Below, one piece after another: positions 62,607 through 64,000 of a DNA stretch of 64,000 nucleotides; position 1 is the stretch's first letter; each line of letters opens with the position of its first letter. This DNA is from Orbilia blumenaviensis. Its lineage: Eukaryota > Ascomycota > Orbiliomycetes > Orbiliales > Orbiliaceae. The stretch is from NCBI GenBank assembly GCA_036872755.1, contig JAVHNS010000006.1, positions 2,170,001 through 2,234,000 of the forward strand, written 5' to 3'. The notes under the pieces were generated by a model. That model saw only the letters and a program-made list of their open reading frames with translations, did not search any database and was not told where the DNA came from. The position numbers were made by a program, and so were the translations under genes.

Positions 62607-64000
62607 ATGGCTTCCAACGGAGCATCCCCGGCGACTAGGCACCTATCTAGCAAAGCCTTCGATTCTGCGCTCGAGGATGCTCTCAAAACTAACGCTCCTC
62701 TATTGTTAGATACCCTTCGTCCTCTTCGTCCCCCCCAATTATATGTAATTCCTGACTAACTCCGTTTTCTCTTTCCCTTCCCTCTTCCTCTTCTAAGATC
62801 CTGGAAATCTGCCTTGCATCGTCTGAATACGCCATCGCGCTCATCCGTCGCTGTTCGAAACTTAAAAAGCTGGCTATTGTCGTCCCCCCAATTGTTATCT
62901 CTAACTAGCTCCTATGCCGTCATTCCTCCGCCTAGCGCTACGAGCAAACAGGCATTCGAGACTAAAACCTCCATGATCAACATTACTGCTGATACCCTGC
63001 TTCCAATCGCTGATATAAAGGAGGATGCTTTGCAACTTAGCAAAAGCATTGAGTTGGACGAGCTGGAAGCGCTGAGAATATGCATTTTGGAATACCAAGA
63101 GAGAAGTCCTGCTCTTGCTTCTGAGCTCGATGTCTCTACCGAGAATCAACAGACACTTCTTTCAATGTCGATGTTTACTAGATCTACCAATAGATCGGAC
63201 GCCGAATTGGGAACCCATACCCCGGAAGGACAAAGAAGGGAGCGTCAAAAGTTACTTTATTTCTCTGAAAGGCGATATAAAGTTGAGGTCGCGACATCGC
63301 TTGTACGGAGTGTGGTTGACTATGATCCAAGAATACCTCGGAAAACCCCATTCTATGAGACGGCGAAAAAGATACTCAAGAAAATGGTTGAAGAAGGTAA
63401 AAAGGATGGCAGGGGAGGGTTTGTCGAGGACCTGATTAACGATATCGGCAAGGTTGTTGGTACGACCAAAATTCCGAAGTCATTCTCAGGAGCAAAGTCA
63501 CAGGCTCAAATTTTACGGGACCGCGAGTTATGGGAACGACAGGTAAGGGTTCTAATCTAAAGTGGAGTCGAAAAATTCACAAAATATTGGCTAATTACTC
63601 CGGGTACGATTAGGTCCTAAGCAACATATACCTCTGCCTCCGATTCCTTTTCCTCCTAATCTATGGACCCATATCCCCCTCTGGTGCAATTGTCTCCGCT
63701 TGGTATCAGTGCATGGGTTCGACTGCCTTTCTAACAGACTTGAAATTTGTATATCTACCCCATTTCACCTAACGCCACACTCAGCTAACTTTGCTCTCTT
63801 TAGCTAAGCAAACCGCTTAATTCTTCCCTCCAAGATTTCCTTAATGGTATCATTCCATTGGGGGCAATAATATCCTTTGCGATGCTTTCAGTGGATTCAT
63901 TGGAAGCTCGGATCACAGGCACATTCTCGTCTGTAACCCGGGAGATAGACCCGTCTGTTTCATTATACCTCGAGGAGGCCGAGGCGGTCGGTTTGGTCCA
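62607..64000 (+). CDS. NUP188: Nucleoporin Nup188, N-terminal part, runs off the window
   Basis: Large inner-ring scaffold nucleoporin; only the N-terminal ~440 residues lie in the window. Proposed exons: 62607-62744, 62798-63542, 63614-63748, 63804-64000 and onward. Diagnostic segments are SWKSALHRL, IPPPSATSKQAFETKT, IADIKEDALQLSKSIELDEL, LRICILEYQ and LLYFSERRYKVEVATSLV, which follow the order seen in fungal Nup188. Exon 3 (VLSNIYLCLRFLFLLIYGP) and exon 4 (LSKPLNSSLQDFLNG) continue in frame. One problem: exon 1 (MASNGASPATRHLSSKAFDS and on) joins exon 2 out of frame by one base with the only good splice sites. A run of seven C at 62730-62736 is the likely place of an indel or read error. 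If exon 1 is non-coding, the first ATG would be at 62814. Family call from memory of conserved blocks. Confidence 0.75.

Overview
This is a nuclear window from a filamentous ascomycete, most likely Pezizomycotina. Nearly all genes carry several short introns (about 50-130 nt) with GTRNGT donors, CTRAC branch points and YAG acceptors. The gene set also fits: a HOOK dynein adaptor and PEX16 (both absent from baker's yeast), and a trifunctional trpC-type tryptophan gene (glutamine amidotransferase + indole-glycerol-phosphate synthase + phosphoribosyl-anthranilate isomerase). I cannot name the species or class from the sequence.

Fourteen genes are supported; all but the last are complete. In order: YHM2 (mitochondrial citrate/oxoglutarate carrier, +, 134-1690); HOOK (+, 3439-6559); HEM13 (coproporphyrinogen III oxidase, -, 7320-8840); a gene-poor, AT-rich 7-kb stretch containing a cluster of perfect hairpins near 10.5-11.2 kb; ATG8 (+, 16037-16548); RPN8 (+, 17642-18791); mitochondrial citrate synthase (-, 19952-21755); SEB1/NRD1-like transcription-termination factor (+, 23819-26776); a 13-kb stretch without recognisable genes; PMA1 plasma-membrane H+-ATPase (+, 39915-42913) with a likely long leader intron; PEX16 (-, 45029-46372); NCE101-like small protein (-, 47382-47937); adenylate kinase ADK1 (+, 50410-51777); PCF11 (-, 52778-55084); GGC1/YHM1 mitochondrial GTP/GDP carrier (+, 57460-58732); trifunctional TRP1/trpC (-, 59277-61667); and the 5' part of NUP188 (+, 62607 to the window end). 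All exon boundaries were worked out by hand from splice consensus, reading frame and family conservation.

Functionally this is a housekeeping neighbourhood. Mitochondrial metabolism is covered by two carriers, citrate synthase, haem synthesis and adenylate kinase. The rest covers protein and organelle turnover (Atg8, Rpn8, Pex16), Pol II 3'-end formation (Seb1 and Pcf11, both CTD-interaction-domain proteins), and the plasma-membrane proton pump. There is no operon-like organisation. I found no CRISPR array, rRNA, convincing tRNA or intact transposon. The parts that deserve a second look are non-coding: the hairpin cluster at 10.5-11.2 kb and a similar pair at 47.2 kb, the large gene-free gaps, the long SEB1 intron, the PMA1 leader, and an apparent one-base frameshift in the first exon of NUP188.
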